Shown: one piece after another, positions 33,805 through 42,435 of the stretch
Numbering within the stretch: position 1 is the first letter of the stretch
Layout of the letters: every line of letters starts with the position of its first letter
DNA from: Rubrivivax sp.
GTDB lineage: Bacteria > Pseudomonadota > Gammaproteobacteria > Burkholderiales > Burkholderiaceae_C
Direction: 5' to 3'
NCBI GenBank assembly: GCA_004210455.1
Contig: SEFA01000055.1
Span: 1 to 42,435 of the forward strand
Length of the DNA stretch: 42,435 bases
Notes under the pieces: model-generated
Told to the model about the DNA's origin: nothing
Databases searched by the model: none
What the model saw: only the letters and a program-made list of their open reading frames with translations
Position numbers and translations under genes: made by a program

Positions 33805-34200
33805 TTATGCGACGTAGCAGAGCACTTCGCCGCCGACACCGGCTTGACGTGCTTTGCGGTCGGTCATCACGCCCTTCGGGGTGGTGACGATCGCCACACC
33901 CAGGCCATTCATGACCTGGGGAATATCGTGGCGGCCCTTGTAGATGCGCAGGCCGGGACGGCTCACGCGCTCGATGCGCTCGATCACCGGACGGCCGGCG
34001 TAATACTTCAGCGCGATCTCGAGCTCGGGACGGGCGGCATCGCCACGCACCGCGAAATCATCGATATAGCCTTCGTCCTTCAGGACCTTGGCGATCGCGA
34101 CCTTCAGCTTCGACGAAGGCATCACGACGCTGGCCTTCTCAACGCTCTGGGCGTTGCGAATGCGGGTCAGCATATCGGCGATAGGATCACTCATGCTCAT
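33805..34200 (-). CDS. rpsH: 30S ribosomal protein S8
   Basis: A 131-residue S8, [40 protein letters not shown] and the C-terminal [26 protein letters not shown]8 is an early-binding protein of the central domain of 16S rRNA, and in Escherichia coli it represses the spc operon by binding an mRNA hairpin at the rplE start. Whether that loop exists here was not tested. Confidence 0.98.
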   Translation of the reverse strand: MSMSDPIADMLTRIRNAQSVEKASVVMPSSKLKVAIAKVLKDEGYIDDFAVRGDAARPELEIALKYYAGRPVIERIERVSRPGLRIYKGRHDIPQVMNGLGVAIVTTPKGVMTDRKARQAGVGGEVLCYVA

Positions 34201-34223
34201 ACGAAATCTCCTAAACCTGCCGA

Positions 34224-34529
34224 TTACCAGCTGGCCTTGACGACACCGGGGATGTCGCCCTTGAAGGCCAGCTCACGAATCTTGTTACGTGCCAGGCCGA
34301 ACTTGCGGAACGTGCCACGGGGGCGGCCGGTCAGCTCGCAGCGGTTGCGCTGGCGGGTCGGGTTGGCGTTGCGGGGCAGCTTCTGCAGCTCCAGGCGGGC
34401 CAGATAGCGCTCTTCGTCCGACTTCTTGCTGTCGTCGATGATGGCCTTCAGTTCCGCGTACTTCTTCGCGTACTTGGCGACCAGTTGGGCGCGCTTCAGC
34501 TCACGTTGCTTGATCGAGAGTTTTGCCAC
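34224..34529 (-). CDS. rpsN: 30S ribosomal protein S14 (zinc-independent type)
   Basis: A 101-residue S14 with the C-minus form: the [28 protein letters not shown] segment lacks the CxxC pairs of zinc-binding S14. That long form is usual in betaproteobacteria. The downstream overlap is none; it lies eight bases after rplE. Confidence 0.98.
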   Translation of the reverse strand: MAKLSIKQRELKRAQLVAKYAKKYAELKAIIDDSKKSDEERYLARLELQKLPRNANPTRQRNRCELTGRPRGTFRKFGLARNKIRELAFKGDIPGVVKASW

Positions 34530-34537
34530 GGGTCACC

Positions 34538-35077
34538 TCAGTTCTTGAACGGGAACTTGAACGCAGCCAGGAGTGCCTTGGCTTCGTCGTCCGTCTTGGC
34601 CGTCGTCGTGATGCTGATGTTCAGACCACGCAGAGCATCCACCTTGTCGTATTCGATTTCGGGGAAGATGATCTGTTCCTTGACGCCGATGTTGTAGTTG
34701 CCGCGACCGTCGAACGAACGACCCGAGATACCGCGGAAGTCACGGACGCGCGGCAGGGCCACGGTCACGAAACGGTCCAGGAATTCGTACATCGTGGCGC
34801 CACGCAGGGTCACCATGCAGCCGATAGGCACGCCGTCACGGATCTTGAAGCCGGCGATCGCCTTCTTCGACTTCGTCACCACGGGCTTCTGGCCAGCGAT
34901 CTTGGTCAGGTCGCCCACGGCGTGGTCCATGACCTTCTTGTCGGCGACCGCCTCGCTCACGCCCATGTTCAGCGTGATCTTGGTGATGCGCGGCACTTCC
35001 ATCACGGACTTGTAGCCGAACTTCTCGGTCAGACCGGGGACGACCTTCTCGCGATAGAACTCTTGCAAACGAGCCAT
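34538..35077 (-). CDS. rplE: 50S ribosomal protein L5
   Basis: A 179-residue L5 ([39 protein letters not shown], later [35 protein letters not shown]). L5 binds 5S rRNA and touches the P-site tRNA. Position after rplX is standard. Confidence 0.98.
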   Translation of the reverse strand: MARLQEFYREKVVPGLTEKFGYKSVMEVPRITKITLNMGVSEAVADKKVMDHAVGDLTKIAGQKPVVTKSKKAIAGFKIRDGVPIGCMVTLRGATMYEFLDRFVTVALPRVRDFRGISGRSFDGRGNYNIGVKEQIIFPEIEYDKVDALRGLNISITTTAKTDDEAKALLAAFKFPFKN

Positions 35078-35087
35078 GTCTTACCCC

Positions 35088-35405
35088 TTAGGCCTTGATC
35101 TCTTCGCCGGTCGACTTGAACACGCGCACCCGCTTGCCGTCGGCGCCGAGCTTGATGCCCACGCGATCGGCCTTGCCGGAGGCGGCGTTGAAGATCGCCA
35201 CGTTGGATTGATGGATGGGCATGGACTTGTCGACGATGCCGCCAGTCGTACCCTTCAGCGGGTTCGGCTTGACGTGCTTCTTGACGACGTTGATGCCGTC
35301 GATGACGACATGGTCAGCGTCCACGCGCAGCGTCACGGTGCCGCGCTTACCCTTGTCGCGGCCGGTCAGGACGATGATCTCGTCGCCTGTGCGAATCTTG
35401 TTCAT
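35088..35405 (-). CDS. rplX: 50S ribosomal protein L24
   Basis: A 105-residue L24 with the KOW motif [23 protein letters not shown] at about 4-26 and the [17 protein letters not shown] segment. It is an early assembly protein of the 50S subunit at the tunnel exit. Confidence 0.98.
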   Translation of the reverse strand: MNKIRTGDEIIVLTGRDKGKRGTVTLRVDADHVVIDGINVVKKHVKPNPLKGTTGGIVDKSMPIHQSNVAIFNAASGKADRVGIKLGADGKRVRVFKSTGEEIKA

Positions 35406-35430
35406 GGCAATACCTTTGTCTGAGCGGGGC

Positions 35431-35799
35431 TTAGAGCACCTCAGGCGCCAGCGACACGATCTTCATGAAGCGCTCGGTACGCAGTTCACGCGTGACCGGG
35501 CCGAAGATGCGGGTGCCGATGGGCTCCAGCTTGGCGTTCAGCAGCACGGCGGCATTGCCGTCGAACTTGACCAGGGAGCCGTCTTGGCGGCGCACACCCT
35601 TGGCAGTGCGCACGACCACCGCGTTGTAAACCTCGCCTTTTTTGACGCGGCCACGCGGAGCAGCTTCCTTGATGCTGACCTTGATAATGTCGCCAATATG
35701 CGCATAACGACGCTTGGAACCACCAAGCACCTTGATGCACATGACGGACTTGGCGCCAGTGTTGTCCGCGACGTCGAGTCGCGATTGCATTTGGATCAT
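35431..35799 (-). CDS. rplN: 50S ribosomal protein L14
   Basis: A 122-residue L14, beginning [27 protein letters not shown] and ending in the [35 protein letters not shown] core. The ATG at 35799 gives the universal family start; ten extra upstream codons are open but unlikely. It is the first gene after the promoter at 36012-36041 and leads the spc-type unit. Confidence 0.98.
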   Translation of the reverse strand: MIQMQSRLDVADNTGAKSVMCIKVLGGSKRRYAHIGDIIKVSIKEAAPRGRVKKGEVYNAVVVRTAKGVRRQDGSLVKFDGNAAVLLNAKLEPIGTRIFGPVTRELRTERFMKIVSLAPEVL

Positions 35800-36011
35800 G
35801 TCTGTCCCCAACTTTTCCCGCTCAGGCAACTGCGACCATCGCAGCCATCCAGAGAGCGGTCAGTCTTGGGCCCGTAAGCCAATCACCTGTCACCTTGCGG
35901 CGACCCGCGTCTGGCCTAAATGGGCAAGAAACCTAGAACCGAAGGCTGCTGCCCTGTGCGCTGGTCACAGAACCCGTCGAGCGACGGAGCCACCATTCGG
36001 CGAAGCTGCGG

Positions 36012-36041
36012 ATTATGCGGCAAGCACAATCCGCCTGTCAA
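36012..36041 (-). promoter_or_regulatory. Strong sigma-70 promoter for the rplN (spc) unit
   Basis: On the - strand TTGACA (36036-36041, perfect -35), an 18-base spacer and CATAAT (36012-36017) lie directly after the peroxiredoxin stop. The expected start is near 36005, giving an approximately 205-base leader before rplN that contains no gene. Confidence 0.8.
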
Positions 36042-36057
36042 CTGATGTTGTTGCGCG

Positions 36058-36567
36058 TCAGAGCGACTGCGCCTGCTTGAGCAGCGTAGCTGCATCGCTG
36101 ACCTCGAACTTGCCCGGCGCCTCGATGTTGAGGCTCTTGACCACACCATCCTTGACCAGCATCGAATAACGTTGCGAGCGCAAGCCCATGCCGCGCGCGA
36201 CGAGGTCCAACGTCAAACCCGCGGCCTGGGTGAACGCGGCGCTGCCGTCTGCCATCATCCGAACCTTGCCTGCCGTCTTCTGCTCGCGCCCCCAGGCGCC
36301 CATCACGAATGCGTCGTTGACGGACACACACCAGACTTCATCCACACCTGCGGCCTTGAGTGCATCCGCCTGCGCGACGTAACCCGGAACATGCTGGGCC
36401 GAGCAGGTTGGCGTGAATGCGCCAGGCAGCGCGAAGATGGCCACCGTCTTTCCCGCAGTCGACTTCTCGATGTCGAAGCTGTTCGGGCCAAGCGAGCAAC
36501 CCTCCCCTTCGACCTCGATGAATTCCTGCAGATTGCCGGCCGGCAGTCGATCGCCCACTTTCAGCAT
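36058..36567 (-). CDS. Peroxiredoxin (Prx5/redoxin family)
   Basis: A 169-residue thiol peroxidase that reduces hydrogen peroxide and alkyl peroxides. PGAFTPTCS (48-56) carries the peroxidatic Cys55, and the Prx5-type FALPGAFTPTCSAQHVPGYV, WCVSVNDAFVMGAWG and SQRYSMLVKDGVVKSLNIE blocks are all present. Two other Cys (24 and 80) exist; which, if any, resolves the disulfide cannot be said. There is no fused glutaredoxin. The ATG is preceded by AGGAG; longer open frames upstream run through a terminator and are rejected. It sits alone between rpsQ and rplN, after a terminator and before a strong promoter. Confidence 0.95.
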   Translation of the reverse strand: MLKVGDRLPAGNLQEFIEVEGEGCSLGPNSFDIEKSTAGKTVAIFALPGAFTPTCSAQHVPGYVAQADALKAAGVDEVWCVSVNDAFVMGAWGREQKTAGKVRMMADGSAAFTQAAGLTLDLVARGMGLRSQRYSMLVKDGVVKSLNIEAPGKFEVSDAATLLKQAQSL

Positions 36568-36618
36568 GTCACGCTCCTGATTCTGTTGTCGATGAATGAA
36601 GCGGCAGAGTGTGCCGCG

Positions 36619-36666
36619 AAAAATGAAAAATGGCTGGACACCGGGAATTCCGATGTTCCAGCCATT
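36619..36666 (-). terminator. Terminator after rpsQ
   Basis: AATGGCTGGA (36629-36638) pairs with TCCAGCCATT (36657-36666); the 18-base loop folds further (CA/TG and CGG/CCG). On the - strand TTTTCATTTTTC follows the stem. This is a good rho-independent terminator, 62 bp past the rpsQ stop. Confidence 0.8.
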
Positions 36667-36727
36667 GACAGTCATGGGATGGTCACCCTTCCCCGACCGC
36701 GTCGCGCTCAACGCGCAACAAGGGCGA

Positions 36728-36997
36728 TCAGACCAGCTGAGCCTTCTGGACCAGGCGGGTCACAACCCAGCTCTTGGTCTTCGAGAGAGGACGGCCCTCG
36801 GCGATCTCGACCACATCGCCCATCTTGTACTCGCCATTTTCGTCATGGGCGTGGTACTTGCGGGAACGGGCCACGATCTTGCCGTAGAGCTCGTGCTTGG
36901 CACGGCGCTCGACCAGCACGGTGATCGTCTTGGCGCGCTTGTCGCTGACGACGCGACCGATCAGGGTGCGGGTGTTCTTCTCTTGAGCTTGCGTCAT
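36728..36997 (-). CDS. rpsQ: 30S ribosomal protein S17
   Basis: An 89-residue S17 with the OB-fold core [30 protein letters not shown] and [18 protein letters not shown]. It is the last gene of the rplC unit; its start overlaps the rpmC stop (ATGA). Confidence 0.98.
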   Translation of the reverse strand: MTQAQEKNTRTLIGRVVSDKRAKTITVLVERRAKHELYGKIVARSRKYHAHDENGEYKMGDVVEIAEGRPLSKTKSWVVTRLVQKAQLV

Positions 36998-37191
36998 TTC
37001 GCGGCTCCCTTCTTCTCGGCCAGGATGGTCTTGGCGCGGGCAATGTCACGACGCGTATTGCCCAGCACCGAAGTGTTGGTCAGTTGTTGCGTCGCCTTTT
37101 GCATGCGCAGACCAAAGTGGGCCTTCAGCAGATCGGTGACTTCCTTCTTCAGGGCAGCCACGTCTTTCGCGCGCAGTTCAGATGCTTTCAT
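36994..37191 (-). CDS. rpmC: 50S ribosomal protein L29
   Basis: A 65-residue all-helical L29 ([37 protein letters not shown]). It lies beside the tunnel exit, where SRP and trigger factor dock. Four-base overlap with rpsQ implies translational coupling. Confidence 0.98.
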   Translation of the reverse strand: MKASELRAKDVAALKKEVTDLLKAHFGLRMQKATQQLTNTSVLGNTRRDIARAKTILAEKKGAAK

Positions 37192-37205
37192 GGGGTGTTC
37201 TCCAA

Positions 37206-37622
37206 TCAGGCGCCGAGCTGGCGCGCCACGAAGGTGCAGCGCAGGGGCAGCTTGGCAGCGGCCAGCGTGAACGCCTCGCGCGCCAGTGCCTCAGGCACGC
37301 CATTGACCTCGTAGAGCACCTTGCCGGGCTGGATCTCAGCCACGTAGTACTCCGGGTTGCCCTTGCCGTTGCCCATACGGACTTCAGCAGGCTTTTGCGA
37401 GATCGGCTTGTCCGGGAAGATGCGGATGAAGATCCGGCCACCGCGCTTGATGTGACGCGAAATGGCGCGGCGAGCCGCTTCGATCTGACGAGCCGTGATA
37501 CGGCCGCGCTCGGTGGCCTTCAGGCCGAAGTCACCGAAAGCGACGGTCGCGCCGCGGGTCGCAACACCAGTGTTGCGGCCCTTTTGCTCCTTGCGGTATT
37601 TGCGACGAGCGGGTTGCAGCAT
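37206..37622 (-). CDS. rplP: 50S ribosomal protein L16
   Basis: A 138-residue L16, [19 protein letters not shown] at the start and [36 protein letters not shown] later. The basic loop near residue 80 reaches the A-site tRNA elbow. Standard position between rpsC and rpmC. Confidence 0.98.
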   Translation of the reverse strand: MLQPARRKYRKEQKGRNTGVATRGATVAFGDFGLKATERGRITARQIEAARRAISRHIKRGGRIFIRIFPDKPISQKPAEVRMGNGKGNPEYYVAEIQPGKVLYEVNGVPEALAREAFTLAAAKLPLRCTFVARQLGA

Positions 37623-37634
37623 GTTGAGTTCTCC

Positions 37635-38444
37635 TTACGCCTGGCCGCCGTCAGCGGCGGGCTTGCGCACCACACGCTTCGCAGCAGGCTTGTCGCCGCC
37701 TTCGGCAGGCTTGTCGCCACGACCACGGCCACCCGGCGCGCCCGGACGGGCATTGCGACGGGGACGGCGGTCATCTTCGGCACCCGGGGGGGTGTTGATC
37801 ACCGGGGCCTCGCCATTGGCCAGGCGGTCACCGCGGTACACCCACACCTTGACGCCGATCACGCCGTAGGTGGTCTTGGCTTCGGAGAAGCCGTAATCGA
37901 TGTCCGCCTTCAGGGTGTGCAGCGGCACACGGCCTTCGCGATACCACTCGGTACGAGCGATTTCGATGCCGTTCAGACGGCCGGCAGACATGATCTTGAT
38001 GCCTTGTGCGCCCAGACGCATCGCGTTCTGCATCGCGCGCTTCATCGCACGGCGGAACATGATGCGCTTCTCGAGCTGCTGGGTGATCGAGTCGGCGATG
38101 AGCTGAGCATCGATTTCGGGCTTGCGCACTTCCTCGATGTTCACAGCGACGGGCACGCCCAGACGCTTGGCCAGCTCGGCCTTCAGGTTCTCGATGTCCT
38201 CGCCCTTCTTGCCGATCACCACGCCCGGACGGGCCGAGAAGATCGTGATGCGGGCGTTCTTGGCAGGACGCTCGATCAGGATGCGCGAAACGGCGGCGTT
38301 CTTCAGCTTGGCCTTCAGGAACTCGCGAACTTGCAGATCCTCAGCCAGCATGCTGGCGAAGTTCTGGTTGTTCGCGTACCAGCGCGACGCCCAGTTACGG
38401 GTGACGGGCAGGCGGAAGCCAGTCGGATGAATTTTCTGTCCCAT
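37635..38444 (-). CDS. rpsC: 30S ribosomal protein S3
   Basis: A 269-residue S3. KH domain at about 40-110 ([30 protein letters not shown]), then the S3 C-terminal domain to about 210. The last ~55 residues are a disordered Arg/Gly/Pro/Lys tail ([20 protein letters not shown]), longer than the 233-residue Escherichia coli protein and typical of Burkholderiales. S3 lines the mRNA entry channel. Confidence 0.98.
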   Translation of the reverse strand: MGQKIHPTGFRLPVTRNWASRWYANNQNFASMLAEDLQVREFLKAKLKNAAVSRILIERPAKNARITIFSARPGVVIGKKGEDIENLKAELAKRLGVPVAVNIEEVRKPEIDAQLIADSITQQLEKRIMFRRAMKRAMQNAMRLGAQGIKIMSAGRLNGIEIARTEWYREGRVPLHTLKADIDYGFSEAKTTYGVIGVKVWVYRGDRLANGEAPVINTPPGAEDDRRPRRNARPGAPGGRGRGDKPAEGGDKPAAKRVVRKPAADGGQA

Positions 38445-38459
38445 AGTCTTCCTTCAGGC

Positions 38460-38789
38460 TCAGTGGCCGACGGTCACGTAGATATGGCAGGTCGGCTTGC
38501 TGATGCGGTTGCCGCGGCCCTTGGCGCGCGCGGAGAACCGCTTCAGCGTGGTGCCCTGCTCCACGTAGATCGAGGTGACCTTCAGCTCGTCAATGTCGGC
38601 ACCGTCGTTGTGCTCGGCATTGGCGATAGCCGATTCCAGCGCCTTCTTGATGATCAGCGCGGCCTTCTTCTGGGTGAACTCCAGGATGTTCAGCGCTTGA
38701 TCCACCTTCTTGCCGCGGATCAGGTCCGCCACCAGGCGACCCTTATCAAACGACAGGCGGACGCCACGAACGATTGCTTTGGTTTCCAT
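38460..38789 (-). CDS. rplV: 50S ribosomal protein L22
   Basis: A 109-residue L22 ([36 protein letters not shown], later [17 protein letters not shown], the loop that narrows the exit tunnel and where macrolide resistance arises). The ATG at 38789 is preferred over one three codons upstream, because AAGG is well placed before it and the family starts METKAI. Confidence 0.97.
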   Translation of the reverse strand: METKAIVRGVRLSFDKGRLVADLIRGKKVDQALNILEFTQKKAALIIKKALESAIANAEHNDGADIDELKVTSIYVEQGTTLKRFSARAKGRGNRISKPTCHIYVTVGH

Positions 38790-38800
38790 CGTCGTCATCC

Positions 38801-39079
38801 TTACTTCTTCCCGGCCTTCTTGTCGGCCGGATGGCCCTTGAAGGTACGGGTCAGAGCGAACTCACCCAGCTTGTGACCGACCATCTGGTCCGACACATAG
38901 ACAGGCACGTGCTGCTTGCCGTTGTGCACGGCGATCGTCAGACCGATGAACTCGGGCAGGATCGTCGAGCGGCGCGACCAGGTCTTGATGGGCTTCTTGT
39001 CCTTGATGGCAACGGCCTTGTCGACCTTGGCCATCAGGTGGTGGTCCACAAAGGGACCCTTCTTGAGGGAACGAGCCAT
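38801..39079 (-). CDS. rpsS: 30S ribosomal protein S19
   Basis: A 92-residue S19 ([23 protein letters not shown], then [43 protein letters not shown]). It forms a head bridge with S13. Confidence 0.98.
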   Translation of the reverse strand: MARSLKKGPFVDHHLMAKVDKAVAIKDKKPIKTWSRRSTILPEFIGLTIAVHNGKQHVPVYVSDQMVGHKLGEFALTRTFKGHPADKKAGKK

Positions 39080-39092
39080 GTGGGTCTACCCC

Positions 39093-39917
39093 TTACTTCT
39101 TGCGACGCGAGACGATGAAAGTCTGCGTACGCTTGTTGTTGCGAGTGCGGTAGCCCTTCGTCAGGGTGTTCCACGGCGACACAGGGGCCTGACCTTCACC
39201 CGTACGACCCTCACCACCACCGTGCGGGTGGTCGACCGGGTTCATGGCGGTACCACGCACGGTCGGGCGGATACCCTTCCAGCGGATGGCGCCGGCCTTG
39301 CCGTACTGGCGCAGGCTGTGCTCTTCGTTGCTCACTTCACCGATGGTCGCGCGGCAGTCGATGTGCACGCGGCGGACTTCGCCGGAGCGCAGACGGATCT
39401 GAGCGTAGGAACCATCACGCGCCATCAGCACCACCGAGGTACCGGCGGAGCGGGCGATCTGGGCACCCTTGCTCGGCAGCAGTTCCACGCAGTGGATCGT
39501 CGAACCCACGGGGATGTTGCGGATCGGCAGCGTGTTGCCGACCTTGATCGGGGCTTCGGCACCGCTCAGGAGCGTCGATCCGACTTCCAGATTCCGCGGA
39601 GCAATGATGTAACGACGCTCGCCGTCGGCATAGCACACCAGAGCGATGTGGGCCGTGCGGTTCGGGTCGTACTCGATGCGCTCGACCTTGGCCGGAATGC
39701 CGTCCTTGTTGCGACGGAAGTCCACCACCCGGTAGTGGTGCTTATGTCCACCGCCCTTGTGGCGCATCGTGATGTGACCGTTGTTGTTACGGCCAGCATT
39801 CTGCTTCTGCGGCTCCAGCAGCGAAGCCTCAGGAGCGCCCTTGTGCAGGTGCTTGTGCACCACCTTCACCACGCCACGACGGCCAGGCGAAGTCGGCTTG
39901 ACTTTAACGACGGCCAT
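39093..39917 (-). CDS. rplB: 50S ribosomal protein L2
   Basis: A 274-residue L2, with the N-terminal [11 protein letters not shown], the RNA-binding core and the conserved C-terminal [13 protein letters not shown], whose His near 230 is placed at the peptidyl-transferase centre. Length normal. Its start shares one base with the end of rplW. Confidence 0.98.
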   Translation of the reverse strand: MAVVKVKPTSPGRRGVVKVVHKHLHKGAPEASLLEPQKQNAGRNNNGHITMRHKGGGHKHHYRVVDFRRNKDGIPAKVERIEYDPNRTAHIALVCYADGERRYIIAPRNLEVGSTLLSGAEAPIKVGNTLPIRNIPVGSTIHCVELLPSKGAQIARSAGTSVVLMARDGSYAQIRLRSGEVRRVHIDCRATIGEVSNEEHSLRQYGKAGAIRWKGIRPTVRGTAMNPVDHPHGGGEGRTGEGQAPVSPWNTLTKGYRTRNNKRTQTFIVSRRKK

Positions 39918-40231
39918 TACGCAGCCTCCCCGGAGAAGTTGAGCTCCTGGCCAGCCTTCAACGACACATACGCCTTCTTGACGTGGTCGCGACGGCCTTG
40001 ACGGCCACCGAAGCGCTTGGTCTTGCCCTTGACGTTGACGACGTTGATCGCTTCGACTTCGACCTTGAACATCAGTTCAACAGCGGCCTTGATCTCCGGC
40101 TTCGTCGCGTCGCGCAAGACCTTGAACAGGACTTGGTTGTGCTTTTCGCCAGCCATCGTGGCCTTTTCGGACACGATCGGAGCGAGCAGCACCTTGGCCA
40201 GACGGCCATCAGCAAATTTGGGCGCGCTCAT
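39917..40231 (-). CDS. rplW: 50S ribosomal protein L23
   Basis: A 104-residue L23 ([81 protein letters not shown]). It lies at the tunnel exit and docks trigger factor and SRP. It overlaps rplD by four bases, so expression is likely coupled. Confidence 0.98.
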   Translation of the reverse strand: MSAPKFADGRLAKVLLAPIVSEKATMAGEKHNQVLFKVLRDATKPEIKAAVELMFKVEVEAINVVNVKGKTKRFGGRQGRRDHVKKAYVSLKAGQELNFSGEAA

Positions 40232-40848
40232 GCCAGCATCTCCTTCAGTTGCTCGATCGCCGCCTTCGTCACCAGGACCTTCTTGTAGAAGACCAGCGAG
40301 AGCGGATCGACATAACGCGGCTCGACGACCAGCACGTTCGGCAGATTGCGCGAAGCGAGCAGCAGGTTGTCGTCCACCAGGTCGGAGATCACCATGACGT
40401 GATTCAGACCCATGCCCTTGAGCTTGGCAGCCAGCAGCTTGGTCTTCGGGGCCTCGATCGAGATCGAATCCACGACGGCCAGACGACCTTCACGGGCCAG
40501 CTGCGACAGGATCGCAGCCATGCCAGCGCGGTACATCTTCTTGTTCAGCTTGTGCGAGAAGTTCTCGTCAGGCTTGTTCGGGAAGATGCGACCGCCCCCA
40601 CGCCACAGCGGGGAGGACGTCATACCAGCACGCGCGTTGCCGGTACCCTTCTGACGGAACGGCTTCTTCGTCGAGTGACGGACTTCAGCGCGGGTCAGTT
40701 GGGCGCGGGTGCCTTGACGGGCGTTGGCTTGATAAGCCACGACCACCTGGTGCACCAGGGCTTCGTTGTAATCACGAGCGAAAAGGGTGTCGGGAGCGTC
40801 GACCTTCGACGTCGCCTGACCCTGCTCATTCAGGAGCTCGAGTTGCAT
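40228..40848 (-). CDS. rplD: 50S ribosomal protein L4
   Basis: A 206-residue L4. The tunnel-loop segment [42 protein letters not shown] is intact. In Escherichia coli free L4 represses the S10 operon by attenuation in the leader; whether that happens here is unknown. Its start overlaps the rplC stop by one base. Confidence 0.98.
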   Translation of the reverse strand: MQLELLNEQGQATSKVDAPDTLFARDYNEALVHQVVVAYQANARQGTRAQLTRAEVRHSTKKPFRQKGTGNARAGMTSSPLWRGGGRIFPNKPDENFSHKLNKKMYRAGMAAILSQLAREGRLAVVDSISIEAPKTKLLAAKLKGMGLNHVMVISDLVDDNLLLASRNLPNVLVVEPRYVDPLSLVFYKKVLVTKAAIEQLKEMLA

Positions 40849-41519
40849 CAGTTGGCTCCCTTCTTGACCTTGACCTTGACGGCCGGACGGATCACGACGA
40901 ACCCTTCCTTCGCGCCAGGAACGGCACCACGGACCAGCACCAGCTGGCGGGCTTCGTCAATGCGGACGACATCCAGATTCTGGACGGTCACGGTGACGTC
41001 GCCGAGGTGGCCCGACATCTTCTTGCCCGGGAACACGCGGCCCGGATCCTGGGCCATCGAGATGGAGCCAGGAACGTTGTGCGAACGGCTGTTACCGTGC
41101 GAAGCGCGCTGCGAACTGAAGTTGTGGCGCTTGATGGTGCCTGCGAAGCCCTTGCCGATCGAGGTGCCTTGCACGTCGACCAGTTGGCCGGCGGCGAGCA
41201 GCGTCACGGGGACTTGAGCGCCGGCCTTGTATTCGGCGGCGACCGCGGCATCAACGCGGAATTCTTTGATGATTTCACCGGCTTCAACACCAGCCTTGGC
41301 GAGGTGACCCGCTTGCGGCTTGGTGACGCGGGAGGCCTTGCGGGCACCGTACGTCACTTGGATGGCGCTGTAGCCGTCGGTTTCTTCGGTCTTGACCTGG
41401 GTCACGCGATTGTTGGACACGTCCAGCACGGTCACGGGGACGGTATCACCGTCGACCGTGAACACACGCATCATGCCCACCTTGCGGCCCAGCAATCCGA
41501 GACGATTGCTAAGACTCAT
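40848..41519 (-). CDS. rplC: 50S ribosomal protein L3
   Basis: A 223-residue L3 beginning [20 protein letters not shown], with AGGAG before the ATG; the longer frame upstream has no homology. The [32 protein letters not shown] segment includes the Gln methylation region (PrmB target) of the family. It is the first gene of this ribosomal unit; in many relatives rpsJ is first, but here a terminator and promoter separate them. Confidence 0.97.
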   Translation of the reverse strand: MSLSNRLGLLGRKVGMMRVFTVDGDTVPVTVLDVSNNRVTQVKTEETDGYSAIQVTYGARKASRVTKPQAGHLAKAGVEAGEIIKEFRVDAAVAAEYKAGAQVPVTLLAAGQLVDVQGTSIGKGFAGTIKRHNFSSQRASHGNSRSHNVPGSISMAQDPGRVFPGKKMSGHLGDVTVTVQNLDVVRIDEARQLVLVRGAVPGAKEGFVVIRPAVKVKVKKGAN

Positions 41520-41705
41520 GGTTTTCTCCTGACCCCGAACGCCTCGACGGAGACACCGCCGCGCGCCTGAAGTCATTTCACACACCCGACATCGATTGGC
41601 CGGGCCGACAAGCATCGCTCCTTCGATGAGGACAGGGGTAAAGGCCCCAAACCCCTTCGACGGCGATGCGACGAAGCCGCGCCAGGGAATCCCGGCGCGG
41701 AAAAG
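41520..41705 (-). promoter_or_regulatory. rplC-unit 5' leader with structured elements
   Basis: A leader of about 185 bases from the promoter at 41712-41741 to the rplC ATG. Immediately at its 5' end, CCGCGCC (41677-41683) pairs with GGCGCGG (41694-41700), extended by GGG/CCC inside. Further on, C-rich and G-rich tracts near 41636-41655 can pair in more than one way. The position fits an autoregulatory S10 leader, though that role is inferred. Confidence 0.5.
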
Positions 41706-41711
41706 CTGCGG

Positions 41712-41741
41712 AGTATAGCGTCAACCCTGACCACACCGCAA
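41712..41741 (-). promoter_or_regulatory. Promoter for the rplC unit
   Basis: On the - strand TTGCGG (41736-41741), an 18-base spacer and TATACT (41712-41717), about 190 bp before rplC. It lies just downstream of the rpsJ terminator. Confidence 0.65.
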
Positions 41742-41763
41742 GCCGAGCGCCATCGGCACCCAA

Positions 41764-41791
41764 AGAAAAAGGCGACCCGAGGGTCGCCTTT
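41764..41791 (-). terminator. Terminator after rpsJ
   Basis: AAAGGCGACC (41768-41777) pairs with GGTCGCCTTT (41782-41791) over a CGAG loop. On the - strand TTCTTTGGG follows. A good rho-independent terminator, 36 bp past rpsJ, that ends the tuf-rpsJ transcript. Confidence 0.85.
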
Positions 41792-41827
41792 CAGAGAACG
41801 GCCGGATCACGCCGGCGCCCGACTGCA

Positions 41828-42142
41828 TTACTGCAGCTTGATCTCGACGTCCACGCCAGCCGGCAGGTCCAGCTTCATCAGCGCGTCAACCGTCTTGTCG
41901 GTCGGGTCGACGATGTCCATCAGACGCTGATGGGTGCGGATTTCAAACTGGTCACGCGACGTCTTGTTGACGTGCGGCGAACGCAGGATGTCGAAACGTT
42001 CCTTGCGGGTCGGCAGGGGCACGGGACCCTTGACGATGGCGCCGGTGCGCTTGGCGGTTTCCACGATTTCCAGGGCCGATTGGTCGATCAGCTTGTAATC
42101 GAAGGCCTTCAGCCGGATGCGGATCTTTTGCTTGGTAGACAT
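41828..42142 (-). CDS. rpsJ: 30S ribosomal protein S10
   Basis: A 104-residue S10 ([35 protein letters not shown], later [25 protein letters not shown]). The ATG at 42142 gives the normal family start; eleven upstream codons are open but not conserved. S10 is also NusE, part of the NusB antitermination complex. It follows tuf by 134 bp, in which no gene is seen. Confidence 0.97.
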   Translation of the reverse strand: MSTKQKIRIRLKAFDYKLIDQSALEIVETAKRTGAIVKGPVPLPTRKERFDILRSPHVNKTSRDQFEIRTHQRLMDIVDPTDKTVDALMKLDLPAGVDVEIKLQ

Positions 42143-42276
42143 GACTTTTCCTTCAAAGAGCGACGCAATGCGCAAGGCATCGCGGAGGCAGCGATGGCGC
42201 CGCCGAGTGGGGGACGCACCACCCGCCGAAGCGGGCAGCGCGCCTCACCGGTACCCGACGGGTACCAGCAAAAGAT
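42143..42276 (-). other. tuf-rpsJ intergenic region
   Basis: A perfect seven-pair hairpin GGTACCC-GAC-GGGTACC lies a few bases after the tuf stop, without a U tract on the - strand. It may protect the tuf 3' end or be a processing site. I see no other signal. Confidence 0.4.
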
Positions 42277-42435
42277 TTACTCGATGATGGTGGCCACGAC
42301 GCCCGAGCCGACGGTGCGACCGCCTTCACGGATGGCGAAGCGCAGACCCTGCTCCATGGCGATCGGAGCGATCAGCTTCACGGTGATGCTGACGTTGTCG
42401 CCAGGCATGACCATTTCCTTGTCCTTCGGCAGCTC
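42277..42435 (-). CDS. tuf: Elongation factor Tu, partial (C-terminal end)
   Basis: The final 52 codons of EF-Tu. The reading ends [11 protein letters not shown] before the stop and contains [34 protein letters not shown], the beta-barrel domain III. The rest of the gene lies beyond the window edge. EF-Tu delivers aminoacyl-tRNA to the ribosome; position before rpsJ is standard for the str operon. Betaproteobacteria often carry two tuf copies, so which one this is cannot be told. Confidence 0.97.
   Translation of the reverse strand, partial: ELPKDKEMVMPGDNVSITVKLIAPIAMEQGLRFAIREGGRTVGSGVVATIIE

Noticed and set aside
36568-36711. Longer peroxiredoxin start
   Set aside because: The extra frame crosses the rpsQ terminator, and AGGAG precedes the internal ATG at 36567.
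41578-41763. 61-codon ORF in the rplC leader
   Set aside because: It overlaps the promoter and the rpsJ terminator and has no conserved features.

Overview
The window is high-GC chromosomal DNA of a betaproteobacterium. The gene content (a long S10-spc-alpha ribosomal cluster, yajC-secD-secF, a LysM-dprA-smg block, DUF1631, dsbD, selD, a ProQ/FinO protein) and the protein sequences point to Burkholderiales, most likely the Roseateles/Mitsuaria/Rubrivivax/Leptothrix side of the order. That placement is my inference from family knowledge; no search was run. Most of the window is conserved core genome, and I see no insertion sequence, phage or CRISPR array. Layout, left half. 296-3234 (+): LysM cell-wall protein, dprA (DNA uptake/recombination) and smg. 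3280-9203 (-): yajC-secD-secF (Sec translocon accessory complex) followed by a large DUF1631 protein. 9422-12954: a GntR/FCD regulator, a lipoprotein with a possible coupled small ORF, and a divergent EamA exporter / LysR regulator pair. The LysR gene is translationally coupled to a fused osmoprotectant-type binding-protein/permease gene (12951-14522) that has no ATPase beside it. 14529-20242 (-): an HDOD protein, a livH / livM-livG fusion / livF branched-chain amino-acid type importer without a binding-protein gene, and a GAF protein. Middle. 20557-24313 holds thymidine kinase (-) flanked by two + strand paralogous small Cys-rich proteins, then proQ, a decayed DTW-domain gene (tRNA aminocarboxypropyltransferase family) and selD. 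Two identical initiator tRNA-fMet genes and dsbD follow on the - strand. Right part (26789-42435, all -). Read in the direction of transcription: tuf (partial), rpsJ, terminator; promoter, structured leader, rplC-rplD-rplW-rplB-rpsS-rplV-rpsC-rplP-rpmC-rpsQ, terminator; a Prx5-type peroxiredoxin gene; promoter, rplN-rplX-rplE-rpsN-rpsH-rplF-rplR-rpsE-rpmD-rplO-secY-rpmJ-rpsM-rpsK; hairpin; rpsD; hairpin; rpoA-rplQ; terminator. The cluster therefore looks split into several transcription units. infA is missing from its common place between secY and rpmJ. The points most worth a second look are the paralogous Cys4/His proteins around tdk, the decayed DTW gene, the peroxiredoxin gene bracketed by a terminator and a strong promoter inside the ribosomal cluster, and the structured leaders before rplC and rpsD.
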